A stretch of 5,519 bases of DNA, taken from contig DJFO01000286.1 in the NCBI GenBank assembly GCA_002432555.1, forward strand, positions 1,657 to 7,175. The letters are read 5' to 3'. Made by a program: the position numbers and the translations under genes. Numbering within the stretch: position 1 is the first letter of the stretch; each line of letters opens with the position of its first letter. Positions 5,119-5,519 of the stretch are shown here, piece by piece. This DNA comes from Marinagarivorans sp. UBA5870 (GTDB taxonomy: Bacteria; Pseudomonadota; Gammaproteobacteria; Pseudomonadales; Cellvibrionaceae). The notes under the pieces are model-generated. The model made no database searches, was not told the origin of the DNA, and saw nothing but the letters and a program-made list of their open reading frames with translations.

Positions 5119-5519
5119 ATGATTCAACTATCGGTTAACGGCCAGTCGCTTTCCCTCGATGTAGATCCCAATATGCCGCTGCTCTACGCCCTGCGGGATA
5201 TCGCCCAATTAACCGGTACAAAATTCGGTTGCGGTGCCGGTTTGTGCGGGGCCTGCACGGTGCACCTCGAAGGCGTGCCTATCCGCTCCTGCGTCACTCC
5301 GATTTCGGTCGCGGCGGGTCAGAAGGTTACCACTATCGAGGGATTAGCCGAAACCGGGGAGCTGCACCCTCTGCAGAAAGCCTGGCTGGATCATAAAGTC
5401 GCGCAATGCGGTTACTGTCAATGCGGTCAAATCATGACGGCCGCCGCGCTGCTGAAGCAGACACCCAAGCCGACAGAGGCGGAAATTGAAAACTATATGC
5501 AGGGCAATATCTGCCGTTG
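5119..5519 (+). CDS. 2Fe-2S subunit of a molybdenum hydroxylase (IorA-type), 3' end missing
   Basis: Small electron-transfer subunit of a xanthine-oxidase-family molybdoenzyme, closest by motif to isoquinoline 1-oxidoreductase alpha (IorA)-type aldehyde or N-heterocycle hydroxylases. 133 codons are visible; the family usually has about 150, so roughly 20 residues are lost past the edge. The N-terminal plant-ferredoxin domain binds one cluster through Cys38, Cys43 and Cys46 (CGAGLCGAC) and Cys58. The C-terminal helical domain binds the second through Cys97 and Cys100 (QCGYCQCGQIM) and Cys132 in NICR; the last two bases, TG, probably begin the fourth ligand's codon. Cys102 is an extra cysteine where Ser, Pro or similar is more usual. 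Start ATG 5119 is backed by AAAAGGG. Subunits of this type normally precede a large molybdopterin subunit (IorB-like), expected just downstream. Substrate is unknown. Confidence 0.92.
   Translation, partial: MIQLSVNGQSLSLDVDPNMPLLYALRDIAQLTGTKFGCGAGLCGACTVHLEGVPIRSCVTPISVAAGQKVTTIEGLAETGELHPLQKAWLDHKVAQCGYCQCGQIMTAAALLKQTPKPTEAEIENYMQGNICR

Overview
The window reads as a chromosomal segment from a Gram-negative bacterium, most plausibly a gammaproteobacterium. A lipid-anchored outer-membrane efflux channel requires an outer membrane, and the LuxR-type regulator, glutathione S-transferase and molybdenum-hydroxylase iron-sulfur subunit are a typical proteobacterial mix. Genus cannot be told from the sequence. 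Base composition is uneven: sampled stretches of the efflux gene reach about 70% GC, while sampled stretches at 3100-4150 are nearer 40-50%.

Layout. (1) 1-1467, plus strand: the 3' part of a NodT/OprM-type outer-membrane efflux lipoprotein whose start lies before the window. (2) 1577-2716, minus strand, convergent with it: a 379-residue regulator with a PAS-like middle and a C-terminal LuxR-type helix-turn-helix. (3) 2717-3401: about 685 bp without a convincing gene, holding short inverted repeats, a pair of mutually exclusive hairpins and a marked drop in GC. (4) 3402-4166, plus strand: a 254-residue, mostly helical, probably cytoplasmic protein that I do not recognise. (5) 4240-4863, minus strand: a glutathione S-transferase family protein. 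(6) 4864-5118: the divergent intergenic region, with six units of an exact-period 15-bp degenerate tandem repeat and a 9-bp inverted repeat. (7) 5119 to the window end, plus strand: the start of a 2Fe-2S subunit of a molybdenum hydroxylase of the isoquinoline 1-oxidoreductase (IorA) type, cut off just before its last cluster cysteine.

How the genes relate. The efflux protein is probably the last gene of an RND-type tripartite pump operon whose other members lie upstream. The regulator is convergent with it, so a regulatory link is possible but not shown. The GST and the 2Fe-2S subunit are divergent across a shared 255-bp control region, and a catalytic molybdopterin subunit is expected just past the right edge. 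The unrecognised gene and the AT-richer DNA before it form the least ordinary part.

Nothing here amounts to a clear new biological system. The items most worth checking are the unrecognised gene with its hairpin leader and the 15-bp repeat array in front of the GST gene.
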